From Indolivaga capnocytophagoides DSM 22835 (GTDB lineage: Bacteria; Bacteroidota; Bacteroidia; Bacteroidales; Dysgonomonadaceae): a DNA stretch of 64,000 bases. Position numbers and translations under genes: made by a program. Shown here one piece after another: positions 1-8,400 of this stretch (positions are counted from its first letter, which is position 1; the number at the start of each line of letters is the position of its first letter). The DNA lies in NCBI RefSeq assembly GCF_000426485.1, contig NZ_KE384529.1:310001-374000 (forward strand), in the 5' to 3' direction. A model generated the notes under the pieces. That model worked only from the letters and a program-made list of their open reading frames with translations. It made no database searches and was not told where the DNA came from.

Positions 1-21
1 ATAAATAGGTCTGAAACCTTA
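1..21 (+). repeat. Partial copy of the AGGTC/GACCT hairpin box
   Basis: The box reads ATAAATAGGTCTGAAACCTT on the plus strand and matches the repeated hairpin box found at nine other places in this window. It overlaps the stop codon of the minus-strand lipoprotein gene and is oriented opposite to that gene, so it would lie in front of something beyond or across the window edge only if read on the plus strand. The stem is weakened here, with AAACCT in place of AGACCT. The left side is cut by the window edge, so the rest of the element cannot be seen. Confidence 0.5.
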
Positions 22-1236
22 TTGGTCTTCAGATATGAGGTTTATATCTTTTGCAGATTTAAATATCGAAGTCAGATATCCCCAATCTCCAATGGCACTA
101 AATGTGGGTACATATACTTTTATAAAATCAACTCCCGGTAAATAAACTTTATTACCATCCTTGTCTACAGCCCAGCTTATATCAATGCGGGAATCCTTTA
201 TACCTCCGTATCCCCATTCAAAAGTTCCTACATTCCATGAAGACTGGTCTCCATCGCTGATATCTTTGATGGGAATAGCCAATTTAGTACCTTTTAAAGT
301 ATAACTATCAGGCTTCCATGCCGGATAATAATCTGTACCTACACCAAATGAAGTCTGTGTTATATATCCTGTTTCATTCTTATTAGACGACCATTTCAAG
401 TACTGAGTATCGTACTCCCAATCGTGGATTCCTGCAACAGGTTCTTTTCCTGCATCCGGTCTGAAATAAGTTATTTCATAGTTTCTAATAGTTGTAGATT
501 TATGGTGTTCGCTTCCTGCTATTTCATACCATTCATCAGCATCTGCTATTCCATTTTTATTTGCATCATAGGCAACCATCACAACAACCGGAGTATTGAA
601 TTTTTTTACATCCGCGAGAGATCCATCCATTTCTATAAGTAAATCACGTTGGTTATACGTGTTAATAACAGTATGATCGAATTTTGTAATAACATATCCA
701 CCGAAGTTTCCTAAATAAATACCCATATCATTTGTCATTGCGTCTTGAGCTTGAGCCAGAACATCGGCTTCATCAACAGCAAATATTCCACCCCACGATA
801 AAGAAAAATCAGGAGCCGGAGAATACTCAATCACAGTCCCTGCAATGTTTGAGTAGTTATTATCATCTGTTGATACAGAAACTGATGTCGATGCTTTTTT
901 GGAGGTCTCACCACAGGCAACAGTTAAGCTTACATCATATTTTCCTGATCGAGGAGAAATAAACTTCAACACCTTTTGATCGCTAATAACAGAATCTTTG
1001 TCATTCGAGGTAATAGACCAGGTATATGATACTTCGAGATTATCTGCGTTCTTAATATCTATATCAGGATTAATTTCTACGACACTATACCTTCCGGTTT
1101 CAAAAGATGCGGTAAGATTTATATCAATACTTGGAACAGCAATCGGCGGAACAACAGGATCATCATCGTCACTACTACAAGCATATACAAATACAAAAGG
1201 TACTAACAAAAGTGTATATCGAATATATTTTTTCAT
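19..1236 (-). CDS. PKD-like surface lipoprotein, third B12-locus paralog
   Basis: This 405-residue protein is a predicted surface lipoprotein: a short hydrophobic signal ends in a lipobox (VYAC), followed by SSDDDD, an acidic stretch typical of Bacteroidetes lipoproteins exported to the surface. An N-terminal PKD/Ig-like domain (about 35-120) is followed by a larger domain with a calcium-loop-like motif (DANKNGIADADEW) and a C-terminal DKDGNK...LPGVDF motif. Both motifs recur in its two upstream neighbours. Its start overlaps the stop of the preceding gene by four bases (ATGA), so it is translationally coupled. It lies downstream of a cobalamin riboswitch, BtuB and BtuG, which suggests binding of cobalamin or a precursor at the surface. 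BtuH-type proteins are the nearest known role, but I cannot prove homology. Confidence 0.75.
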   Translation of the reverse strand: MKKYIRYTLLLVPFVFVYACSSDDDDPVVPPIAVPSIDINLTASFETGRYSVVEINPDIDIKNADNLEVSYTWSITSNDKDSVISDQKVLKFISPRSGKYDVSLTVACGETSKKASTSVSVSTDDNNYSNIAGTVIEYSPAPDFSLSWGGIFAVDEADVLAQAQDAMTNDMGIYLGNFGGYVITKFDHTVINTYNQRDLLIEMDGSLADVKKFNTPVVVMVAYDANKNGIADADEWYEIAGSEHHKSTTIRNYEITYFRPDAGKEPVAGIHDWEYDTQYLKWSSNKNETGYITQTSFGVGTDYYPAWKPDSYTLKGTKLAIPIKDISDGDQSSWNVGTFEWGYGGIKDSRIDISWAVDKDGNKVYLPGVDFIKVYVPTFSAIGDWGYLTSIFKSAKDINLISEDQ

Positions 1237-2468
1237 TTTTCTGATTTTCTAAGGTTATACTTTTCTAAAATATGAAGGTCGGCAGCTCCTGCGAATTTAG
1301 TACTTGCAGTTGTCTGCAAAGACGAGTATCTGACAATGTCATCCGAGCTGACACAATTCACGACCTTTATATAATCAATACCCGGCAGATGAACTTTATT
1401 TCCGTCTTTATCAATAGCCCAATCTATATCTATATCAGGATCTTTAGCATTAGCATATCCCCAATCCAAAATATCGTACTGCCACAAAGTATATTGTCCT
1501 GCGACTTGGGGTTTGATATTAATATTGAACCTCTTGCCTGTAAATGTAAACTTATCCTGATCAATCCAAGATGGACACAAATCTTTCCGGTTACGAAGGA
1601 GAGAGAGGTAAAAAGACTCACCTAAACTATTTTCGGTCAAAACGCTTTCTCGATCCTGAAACGGATCAAAAGGACCGACCTGTACCGGAGCTTTATCTTT
1701 AGCCGGGCGATGATATGTTACCGAGAAATTACTATCTACGATATTGTCTTTATGAGCACTACCTTTAATTTCATACCACTCATCATCATCAGGTTTACCA
1801 TTACCGTTTTTATCATAGGCTACAAACAATAATCCGGGAGCCGTAACAAAGTTCGGTACGGACTCATTCACGCCATAAACTCTAAAATCTCTTTCTCCGG
1901 GAATATTTATAACTGTATGATCGAAACCAACAACAACAGAACCTCCAAAACTACCTAAATCAAGTAAATATCCGACACTGGTATTATCTATACGACCCAA
2001 TGCTATCTTCATTACATCTTCTTTGGTATATCCATCCTGTTTATAGCAATCGTTAGCCAGTGTACCCGGTGCAGGAGCAAAATCATACATTGCTGTAATG
2101 TATGGCGAATATTGAGACGTTTCGCCGGTTACATTTACGATAAAATCTTTACTGCCGCTTTCGTTTCCTTTTATTACTTTCAAAGTAATATCATACACTC
2201 CATCTTGTAGAGCTATAAATGCTAAACTGGCATCAGTAGATAACAGAGAATCTTTAACAGCATTAACGGGATTTTTAGTAAGTATCCATTGATAAGATAC
2301 ATCTGCTGTTGCAACCTGAGGTGTAATAGTCAGAATTTTACTCGCCACCACACTATATGATTCATTGAGTGTTATGCTTATTTCCGAATCATTTTTATCA
2401 TCATCACTACATCCTGCAATTCCATAACACAGAGCCGGAAGCAGTAAGTACAGAAGTCCTTTTTTCAT
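1233..2468 (-). CDS. PKD-like surface lipoprotein, second B12-locus paralog
   Basis: This 411-residue lipoprotein has a signal ending IAGC followed by SDDDKND, again a surface-export type N-terminus. It shares the architecture of its neighbours: an N-terminal PKD-like domain (about 30-120), the central block FGGSVVVGFDHTV, the calcium-loop-like DKNGNGKPDDDEWYEIKGS, and near the C-terminus IDIDWAIDKDGNKVHLPG. It starts 21 bp after the previous paralog and overlaps the next one by four bases, so the three genes form one transcription unit. The three copies are clearly diverged rather than recent duplicates, which suggests distinct ligands or steps in corrinoid capture. Function is inferred from operon context under the cobalamin riboswitch. 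Confidence 0.75.
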   Translation of the reverse strand: MKKGLLYLLLPALCYGIAGCSDDDKNDSEISITLNESYSVVASKILTITPQVATADVSYQWILTKNPVNAVKDSLLSTDASLAFIALQDGVYDITLKVIKGNESGSKDFIVNVTGETSQYSPYITAMYDFAPAPGTLANDCYKQDGYTKEDVMKIALGRIDNTSVGYLLDLGSFGGSVVVGFDHTVINIPGERDFRVYGVNESVPNFVTAPGLLFVAYDKNGNGKPDDDEWYEIKGSAHKDNIVDSNFSVTYHRPAKDKAPVQVGPFDPFQDRESVLTENSLGESFYLSLLRNRKDLCPSWIDQDKFTFTGKRFNINIKPQVAGQYTLWQYDILDWGYANAKDPDIDIDWAIDKDGNKVHLPGIDYIKVVNCVSSDDIVRYSSLQTTASTKFAGAADLHILEKYNLRKSEK

Positions 2469-2489
2469 AATAAGTTATTAATAGTTTTT

Positions 2490-3785
2490 TTAATTTACTC
2501 TTGTTGCAATACTCTCCCCCTTTAGGTGAAGATCGGTAGCTCCCATTATTTCTGTAGAGGTCTCGCCCAACCAGCCGCACTGTTGATTCAGTCCATTATA
2601 AACTTTCACAAAATCAATACCGGGCAGATTGACTTTATTTCCCTTGGAATCAATAGCCCAATCGATATCTATAGCAGATTCATCATCGGTGTTCGGTGCA
2701 TTATCAGCATAGCCATATGCGAAGGCATATTGTACATAGTAACTGCCTGTACCACTTTCATCAATAGCATTATCCGGCAAACGTGTTCCTTTGAAAGTCA
2801 TTGTTTGTTCGCTAGCAAGCCATTTAGGCCAATAATCCAGAGAATGGTTGTAAGCGTTGTTCTGCCACATATAGTCGGTTCTACCCTGATTATCTTCCCA
2901 CTTTATATACTCTACATCTGTGAACATCACAGTACCCGTACCCCCTCCCGGAACCGGGACTTTATTTGGATCTGGTTTATGGTAAGTCAACTCATAATTA
3001 AATACTGTGCCTTCCATATCATGAGCCGCTCCTTTTATCTCATACCATTCATCATCCGGCAATCCATTTCCATTCTTATCATAAGACACCATAATAACCC
3101 CGGCCTCACTGCTTCCACCTCTGGTCGGAGCTTCCGGATTAGGATTATTTTCTGCCCAGAAAGCATTACCTAAAACCCTGAAATCTCTTTTGCCTTTAAC
3201 ATTCGCAATGGTATGGTCAAATCCAAATACTACATATCCGCCAAAACCGCCCAATGATATAAGAGTACCCTGCTCTTTTGCCAGATAGTCATTCGTACGG
3301 CGAAGTATGGTTTCATAAGAATCTCCGGAGTTTGCAGGTGGCAGATCGTTTACAAACTGCCCCGGAGCAGGCTTAAAGTCATATACTTTATTTATGTAAT
3401 ATTTATAAGCTTTAGATTCGTTGTTTACAGTCACTACAACGTCTTTTTCAGAAACTTCTCCTTTATCGGAAATAAGTAATTTCAATTTATAGTCACCGCT
3501 TACAGCAGCCACAAAGAGAGGTTTCTGAGAGGTTCTGTTTTGTAAAGAATATAATTCGCTAGGAGCACCGGATACACTCCAATCATAAGTAGCATTATCC
3601 GAAACCGAAACTTTAGGATCAATTTCCAGAATTTTTGATTTTGTCACAGAATACGAAACACTTTCCTCTCCTCCGGGAGTAGGATCAGGATCGGGAGTGT
3701 CATCCGAACTACTACATGCGGCTAATACCAGCAAAGAAAAAGCTGATAATAAAGTCCGAAAAACTTTGTCAGTCATTTTATTCAT
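2490..3785 (-). CDS. PKD-like surface lipoprotein, first B12-locus paralog
   Basis: This 431-residue lipoprotein carries a lipobox LAAC followed by SSSDDTPDPDPTPGGEE, a flexible acidic linker typical of surface lipoproteins. A PKD-like domain (about 45-125) precedes a domain with FGGYVVFGFDHTI, DKNGNGLPDDEWYEIKGA and IDIDWAIDSKGNKVNLPG, the same three landmarks as in the two genes after it. It is the longest of the three paralogs, with an extra segment before the calcium-loop-like motif. It lies 169 bp after btuG, a gap that includes a hairpin box 8 bp before its start codon. It may be a cobalamin-binding accessory protein of the BtuG/BtuB system. Confidence 0.75.
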   Translation of the reverse strand: MNKMTDKVFRTLLSAFSLLVLAACSSSDDTPDPDPTPGGEESVSYSVTKSKILEIDPKVSVSDNATYDWSVSGAPSELYSLQNRTSQKPLFVAAVSGDYKLKLLISDKGEVSEKDVVVTVNNESKAYKYYINKVYDFKPAPGQFVNDLPPANSGDSYETILRRTNDYLAKEQGTLISLGGFGGYVVFGFDHTIANVKGKRDFRVLGNAFWAENNPNPEAPTRGGSSEAGVIMVSYDKNGNGLPDDEWYEIKGAAHDMEGTVFNYELTYHKPDPNKVPVPGGGTGTVMFTDVEYIKWEDNQGRTDYMWQNNAYNHSLDYWPKWLASEQTMTFKGTRLPDNAIDESGTGSYYVQYAFAYGYADNAPNTDDESAIDIDWAIDSKGNKVNLPGIDFVKVYNGLNQQCGWLGETSTEIMGATDLHLKGESIATRVN

Positions 3786-3793
3786 ATTTAATT

Positions 3794-3806
3794 AAGGTCA
3801 TAGACC
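3794..3806 (-). repeat. Hairpin box before B12-locus lipoprotein gene
   Basis: On the minus strand this reads TGGTCTATGACCTTAATTAA, a GGTC-TAT-GACC stem-loop that ends 8 bp before the ATG of the lipoprotein gene. It is a variant of the box found upstream of the xylan-locus genes and shows that the element is not restricted to that locus. The second conserved block of the longer intercistronic module is not evident here. Confidence 0.55.
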
Positions 3807-3954
3807 AGTTTGTATTTCTACGTAAATACTGTCAGTTATAAAAAGGTTACAAAGGTTACACAGAATATGTATTTTCTCGGGTGTATCCTTTTCCCCTTTA
3901 TTGCATCGTTATATTATAGATAAAAGAAGATGATTATAAATGAAGCTTCTACCG

Positions 3955-5094
3955 TTATTTATATACAAATGCAAAGTGTCCCGGAATATTCCCCGCCGGG
4001 GTTTTCCATCTCATTTTTCCTTCAGGAGAAAAGCAATAAATATATCCTGTAACAACATAATTTTGAGCATCACAGATATAGATTTCTTTCGTCTGCGGAT
4101 TTACTTCTAATCCATAAGGAATCATTATACGCTTATCGGTTCCGTCAGTTATAATTTTATCACTGACAACCTGTTTTGTTTTAGAATTAAAGATTCCATA
4201 AGTAATAGTATTACTGTTGGTTATATAACTCCATGCTACGCTGTAATAATAGAGAGAATCTCCCACCATTTTCATCTCCATAACAGGTATATCAAGTTGA
4301 TGAGTCACCTTATCAGTCTTACTGTCAATCACAAATAAATTAGGTGGAGTATCGTAATAATCACCTCTCGAGCTTACATAAATATCACCCTGTCTGTCAA
4401 TAGCCATGCGCAAAAGGTTGATCCCGACATCAATCTTTTTAATCTCTGTAAAAGATTCCAGATCAACCACAGATACCGTATGATCATAATTGGGTACTCT
4501 ATATCCACCCGAATTCGCGACATACAGTTTTCCGTCATGAACGACCATTTCTTCCGGCTGATAACCGACTGTTACTTTTCGGGTTATTTCTAATGTGGCA
4601 GTATCTATTTCGGCAACAAATCCAATTTCGGCATTCGGATCAATAGCCACCGGACCGGCATACGAACTTACATAAGCTTTATCTTTATAGAAAGCCAGAT
4701 AACGGCAGTTTGGAATATCTATTTTTTTGATTCGCTTTGCAGTCCATTTATCCATCACTTCCACTTTATTCGAACAATTGATAACTGCATACAACTTATT
4801 TCCATATATCTTCAGATCGTTTCCTACATCCCCCATTTCCTTTACAACATCAGGATTCCGTTCCGAATAAATATCCTGAGTATATACTCCCGTCCTGTAA
4901 TTAAACATATCGAGGCTTGCTCTATTCATTCCCATATTCCCTTCGTTGAGCAGATAAAAACCTTCTATATTACCGCCCAGATGAGGTTCTGTAACGAGAG
5001 TATCGGACGATAAGAATATCGTCTCATCTTCGCGGCATCCTGAGAAAAGAATCAACAGGCTGATTGATAATATTGTGATCAGGTATTTTTTCAT
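3955..5094 (-). CDS. btuG: BtuG-like surface cobalamin-binding lipoprotein
   Basis: This 379-residue lipoprotein (lipobox FSGC followed by REDE) is built of YncE/NHL-like beta-propeller repeats running from about residue 45 to the C-terminus, with recurring patterns such as YGNKLYAVINCSNKVEVMD and DGKLYVANSG. This is the DUF5074 type of architecture. In Bacteroides, BtuG is a surface beta-propeller that captures B12 with very high affinity and caps the BtuB barrel. Its ATG overlaps the btuB stop codon by four bases, so the two are translationally coupled, as expected for a lid-barrel complex. Both are controlled by the upstream cobalamin riboswitch. The assignment rests on fold, length and context. 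Confidence 0.85.
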   Translation of the reverse strand: MKKYLITILSISLLILFSGCREDETIFLSSDTLVTEPHLGGNIEGFYLLNEGNMGMNRASLDMFNYRTGVYTQDIYSERNPDVVKEMGDVGNDLKIYGNKLYAVINCSNKVEVMDKWTAKRIKKIDIPNCRYLAFYKDKAYVSSYAGPVAIDPNAEIGFVAEIDTATLEITRKVTVGYQPEEMVVHDGKLYVANSGGYRVPNYDHTVSVVDLESFTEIKKIDVGINLLRMAIDRQGDIYVSSRGDYYDTPPNLFVIDSKTDKVTHQLDIPVMEMKMVGDSLYYYSVAWSYITNSNTITYGIFNSKTKQVVSDKIITDGTDKRIMIPYGLEVNPQTKEIYICDAQNYVVTGYIYCFSPEGKMRWKTPAGNIPGHFAFVYK

Positions 5095-7151
5095 AATTCC
5101 ATACTGAGTATAAAACGAAATGTTCTTCCGGGCATCGGATAATTATATATTACTTCATATTGCTGATTCAGAAGATTATTGACTTCCACCGTTCCTTTTA
5201 TTTTATGTCGGTCAAATGTAAATTCTTTCTGAAGCGACAGGTCATGTGTATACCAGGGTTGTATTTCGTTGACTGGTATATTATTAACATTCCCGTTATA
5301 CCTTTTACCTACATATATAAAGCTATAGTTAAGATTCCATTTGCTGTATTGAGCATTTATGATTGCCGATCCGCTATGCCATGGGGTATAAGGTATCTGA
5401 TCTCCATAAGACGACATCTCCAATCCTGAAAATTTGGTATAATCTTCACTGATTGAATATGTATAATTGAGATTGGCTGTAATATCTACTTTTTTAACAC
5501 TCATATGAGCATTAATTACTGTTTCAATTCCTTTGCCTCGAACCTTTCCCATATTAGTCATCATCCATCTAAACAGATTTCCTGTAGGAGCAGCTACTAT
5601 TTTGTCTTTCGTACTGGTATAATATGCATCGGCCTGTATCCGCAAAAAATTCAAAAATCCGCCGGAAACAGGTAATCCATAAGTAAACCCGATGTCATAC
5701 TGGTTCATATATTCAGGACGTAAAGAACTCGACCCGACCATAGTATAGTAAAGGTCGTTGAAGGTAGGCATCCTAAATATCCGCTTTGAGAAAGCACGAA
5801 TGTTAAAATCATGTTCTTCGAAAGGTTTGTAGCTGATGAATAAAGCCGGTGTAAATTCCGTTTTATCTCCAGCTTTCGCATTATATCTGACTTCGTCATG
5901 AACATAAGTACCTAACACACTTGCCAAAACCTTAAACTTTGCTGTACGAAAAGAGGTCGCAAACGAAAACAAGCCCGTATATCTCTGTGGATATGAGAAT
6001 TTAGTTTGAATTCCTTTTCGTGTTGCATTCAGTCTATTATACTGAAAATCGGTAGATAACGATACATCCCAATATGGTGATATACTGTACATATTCACAG
6101 CAGACAAATAATACTCCTGTTGATAATAGCTATCATCGGATTGTGCTCCTTCGGTCACAACTTCCCCCAGAATAGAGGTTGTATCACGGGCAACATAATG
6201 CATATAATCGAAAGCATATTTTCCTCTGGCCTGAAACTTATACTTATCAGTAAATTCTTTTGTAAAGAATCCCTGAACAAAGAAGTTTTTATCGTTCTGT
6301 CTGTATCCGTCTTTAAATTTATTTTCGACTATCGCACCGGGCGCACCTCTGTCTGACTGATAATAATAGATTTTAGCATCCCAGAACCCATTATTTACCT
6401 TTCCATACAATCCGCTTTCAATTCTTACGGCCTCTATGTCGCTGTTCCATCTGGTAGCTGTAGTATCGTAAGCGACTGTCTTATCCTGATTGAGCCTTTT
6501 ATATCTGAATTTGTATTCACCATTGGATTTTATGTACTCGGAACTAAGACTATAACTGATATTTGAGTTTATTTTTTGTTCCCATCGGAATGACGGGTTG
6601 TGGTAGTTAATCGACATTGTCTTATAGCGGACGAGTAGATTTGTCTTTCGGGAATCCTTAAATTGAGGTTTCTTTGTCCTCATATAAATTGTAGATGCTG
6701 CGGCAAAATCTTTAGCAGACTGAAATATTTCACTCTTCTGACCATTATACATTGTTAGGGATTCCATGTCATCCAATGAATATTTACCCAAATCGGTCAC
6801 ACCATTTTGTGCATTACCTAATTCGATCCCATCATAAAAAACTCCGACATGATGAGTTCCCATATTTCTGACATCTACAGTCTTTAATCCTCCTACACCT
6901 CCATAATCTTTAATCTGTGTTCCTGCAAAATACCGTAAAGCATCAGCAACAGAATGGCTCGATAAATTATCCAGCTGCTTACCGGATAAAGATTGTACGG
7001 GGATAACTTCTTCAAAAGGTTTAGCTGTAACTTTTACCTCTTGCAAAACCTGCACACTATCGAGCTTACTCTGAGCTGAAATAACAGAAGAGATAAAGAT
7101 CAAAGTTAGAGTTAGTAGTATTTTTCTTTGTTTAAAGTTTGAGCAATACAT
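5091..7151 (-). CDS. btuB: BtuB-type TonB-dependent cobalamin receptor
   Basis: This 686-residue outer-membrane receptor begins with a signal peptide (cleavage after VISAQ) and then a TonB-box-like stretch (SVQVLQEVKVTAK). The plug domain (about 45-160) contains DVRNMGTHHVGVFYDGIELG, and the barrel ends in an aromatic C-terminal strand (FRFILSMEL). It lacks the N-terminal carboxypeptidase-like domain of SusC proteins. It is the first gene after a clear cobalamin riboswitch and is coupled to a BtuG-like gene, so corrinoid import is the most likely job. Transport across the inner membrane would need BtuFCD encoded elsewhere. Confidence 0.88.
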   Translation of the reverse strand: MYCSNFKQRKILLTLTLIFISSVISAQSKLDSVQVLQEVKVTAKPFEEVIPVQSLSGKQLDNLSSHSVADALRYFAGTQIKDYGGVGGLKTVDVRNMGTHHVGVFYDGIELGNAQNGVTDLGKYSLDDMESLTMYNGQKSEIFQSAKDFAAASTIYMRTKKPQFKDSRKTNLLVRYKTMSINYHNPSFRWEQKINSNISYSLSSEYIKSNGEYKFRYKRLNQDKTVAYDTTATRWNSDIEAVRIESGLYGKVNNGFWDAKIYYYQSDRGAPGAIVENKFKDGYRQNDKNFFVQGFFTKEFTDKYKFQARGKYAFDYMHYVARDTTSILGEVVTEGAQSDDSYYQQEYYLSAVNMYSISPYWDVSLSTDFQYNRLNATRKGIQTKFSYPQRYTGLFSFATSFRTAKFKVLASVLGTYVHDEVRYNAKAGDKTEFTPALFISYKPFEEHDFNIRAFSKRIFRMPTFNDLYYTMVGSSSLRPEYMNQYDIGFTYGLPVSGGFLNFLRIQADAYYTSTKDKIVAAPTGNLFRWMMTNMGKVRGKGIETVINAHMSVKKVDITANLNYTYSISEDYTKFSGLEMSSYGDQIPYTPWHSGSAIINAQYSKWNLNYSFIYVGKRYNGNVNNIPVNEIQPWYTHDLSLQKEFTFDRHKIKGTVEVNNLLNQQYEVIYNYPMPGRTFRFILSMEL

Positions 7152-7214
7152 TTCCGGCTAATTAGTTTCCTATTTAGCTAACGATAGAATAGTATATATA
7201 CCTGAAAGTATAGG

Positions 7215-7240
7215 GTATAAACCTTTTAATTGGTTTATAC
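7215..7240 (-). promoter_or_regulatory. Leader hairpin between riboswitch and btuB
   Basis: GTATAAACC and GGTTTATAC form a perfect 9-bp stem with an 8-nt loop, about 64 bp before the btuB start and 42 bp after the riboswitch end. There is no following T-run on the minus strand, so it is not a clear terminator. It may be part of the expression platform or a leader-stabilising structure. Confidence 0.45.
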
Positions 7241-7281
7241 TTGTTTCTTACAGCTCTATTCCACGAAAGCTTTCAGTTTAT

Positions 7282-7467
7282 TAATCTTGGCAGGTCTTCT
7301 GACTTACTCCATCTTTGAGCGTCCTTCCCATTTCCGAAGAAACAGTGGTTTTGAGTTTTGCTCAAAGACTTTGATAGAGCTTACAGCAGCGGGTCTGTTC
7401 AGGATTTTCACCTGATTCCCTTTTCATCATATTACCGAAGAAGCGGTTTTTATGACACCAAAATCAA
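7282..7467 (-). ncRNA. Cobalamin riboswitch of the btuB operon
   Basis: Read on the minus strand, the segment carries the conserved blocks of the B12 riboswitch in order: GGTGAAAATCC, CCCGCTGCTGTAAGC, CCACTG, GGGAAGG and AGTCAGAAGACCTGCC. It lies about 130 bp upstream of btuB. In this family, binding of adenosylcobalamin or related cobalamins represses the downstream genes. No strong intrinsic terminator follows it, so control of translation initiation is likely, but that is inference. Confidence 0.93.
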
Positions 7468-7469
7468 AG

Positions 7470-7477
7470 CAAAGATA
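7470..7477 (-). promoter_or_regulatory. Probable -7 element of the btuB operon
   Basis: TATCTTTG on the minus strand fits the Bacteroidetes -7 consensus TAnnTTTG and sits immediately upstream of the riboswitch, where a promoter is required. No clean -33 TTTG was found at the usual spacing. Confidence 0.5.
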
Positions 7478-7746
7478 TTAAATTTTATTAAATTACTCGA
7501 GGAAACTGATATAATTTTTGTGATCAAAAACAGAACACAATATAGAAACAAACAATGCTCTTTTTACATCAAATAATAATATTTTGATTTTAATACACTA
7601 TTTTTTAGATCATATTATTCTCAGACGAACCAAACACCATAAAATACACACCAAAATAAAGAAAAACAGCAACAAATTGAGTACAACCGAGAGATTTATG
7701 TAATTTAGCATCAATATTCCTGTACAAAACTATAAAAACCTGACAA

Positions 7747-8226
7747 ATGAATCCTACTGATATAACCATTGCAGACTGCGACTACACAAGCAGCGATGAT
7801 TTAAAAGCTGTTTGCTCTTTAATGAATTCATACATTCTGGATGAAATGGGAGGTGGTCAGCCACTGAGTAAATTGCAACAATTAAGGTTGGTAGACAGCC
7901 TCAACCAGCATCCTACATCCATAGTGCTATTAGCTAAATACAAAGATACATTCAGCGGATTATTAGTAGCATTCGAAAATTTTTCAACCTTTACGGTTAG
8001 TCCAATGATTAATATACATGACTTAATTGTATTACCCGAACATCGGCATATAGGTATCGGACGTGCTTTATTGGAATCACTGAAAAACAAGGCAATAGAA
8101 AAAGGATGCAGCAGGATTACTCTTGAAGTAAGGATTGATAATTCAAGAGCACAACAATTATATAAAAGCCTCGGATTTACCGAAACAGATCCTGCAATGC
8201 TGTATTGGAGGAAAAACTTAAAATGA
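7747..8226 (+). CDS. GNAT-family N-acetyltransferase
   Basis: This 159-residue protein has the GNAT fold. The acetyl-CoA-binding motif A is visible as LPEHRHIGIGRALLESL (about 98-115, R/Q-x-x-G-x-G/A pattern), followed by the typical C-terminal SRAQQLYKSLGF. The family transfers acetyl groups from acetyl-CoA to amines, and this gene's substrate cannot be told from sequence. It is a single plus-strand gene between the divergent B12 operon and the convergent xylan operon. Two hairpins follow it. It is probably an unrelated housekeeping or resistance gene. Confidence 0.85.
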   Translation: MNPTDITIADCDYTSSDDLKAVCSLMNSYILDEMGGGQPLSKLQQLRLVDSLNQHPTSIVLLAKYKDTFSGLLVAFENFSTFTVSPMINIHDLIVLPEHRHIGIGRALLESLKNKAIEKGCSRITLEVRIDNSRAQQLYKSLGFTETDPAMLYWRKNLK

Positions 8227-8233
8227 ATAACAA

Positions 8234-8268
8234 TGTATTATTGAGCCAGCATATTCGTGGCTAATACA
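8234..8268. terminator. Hairpin after the acetyltransferase gene
   Basis: TGTATTA and TAATACA pair, with AGCCA and TGGCT pairing inside, 8 bp after the stop codon. There is no T-run, so it is a probable transcript-end structure rather than a textbook intrinsic terminator. Confidence 0.45.
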
Positions 8269-8303
8269 TTCAGGTTCAAAACACATTAATCAGATTATAT
8301 GAA

Positions 8304-8367
8304 ATAGCTAAACTTAATCTGACAGTTCTAGGTCGTTTATGATTATCAGATTAAGTCTCAGCTATTA
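8304..8367. terminator. Long hairpin between convergent genes
   Basis: About 20 bp of near-perfect inverted repeat (AAATAGCTAAACTTAATCTGA against TCAGATTAAGTCTCAGCTATT, one bulge) lies between the plus-strand acetyltransferase and the 3' end of the minus-strand xylan operon. The position fits a bidirectional terminator, although the loop is about 23 nt and the T-runs are weak. Confidence 0.55.
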
Positions 8368-8400
8368 TAGGTTATATAAACTAGTTATTCATACTATTTG

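Noticed and set aside
2526-3173. A 215-codon plus-strand frame opposite the first B12-locus lipoprotein gene
   Set aside because: It is antisense to a well-supported lipoprotein gene and its translation shows no domain; a shadow frame.
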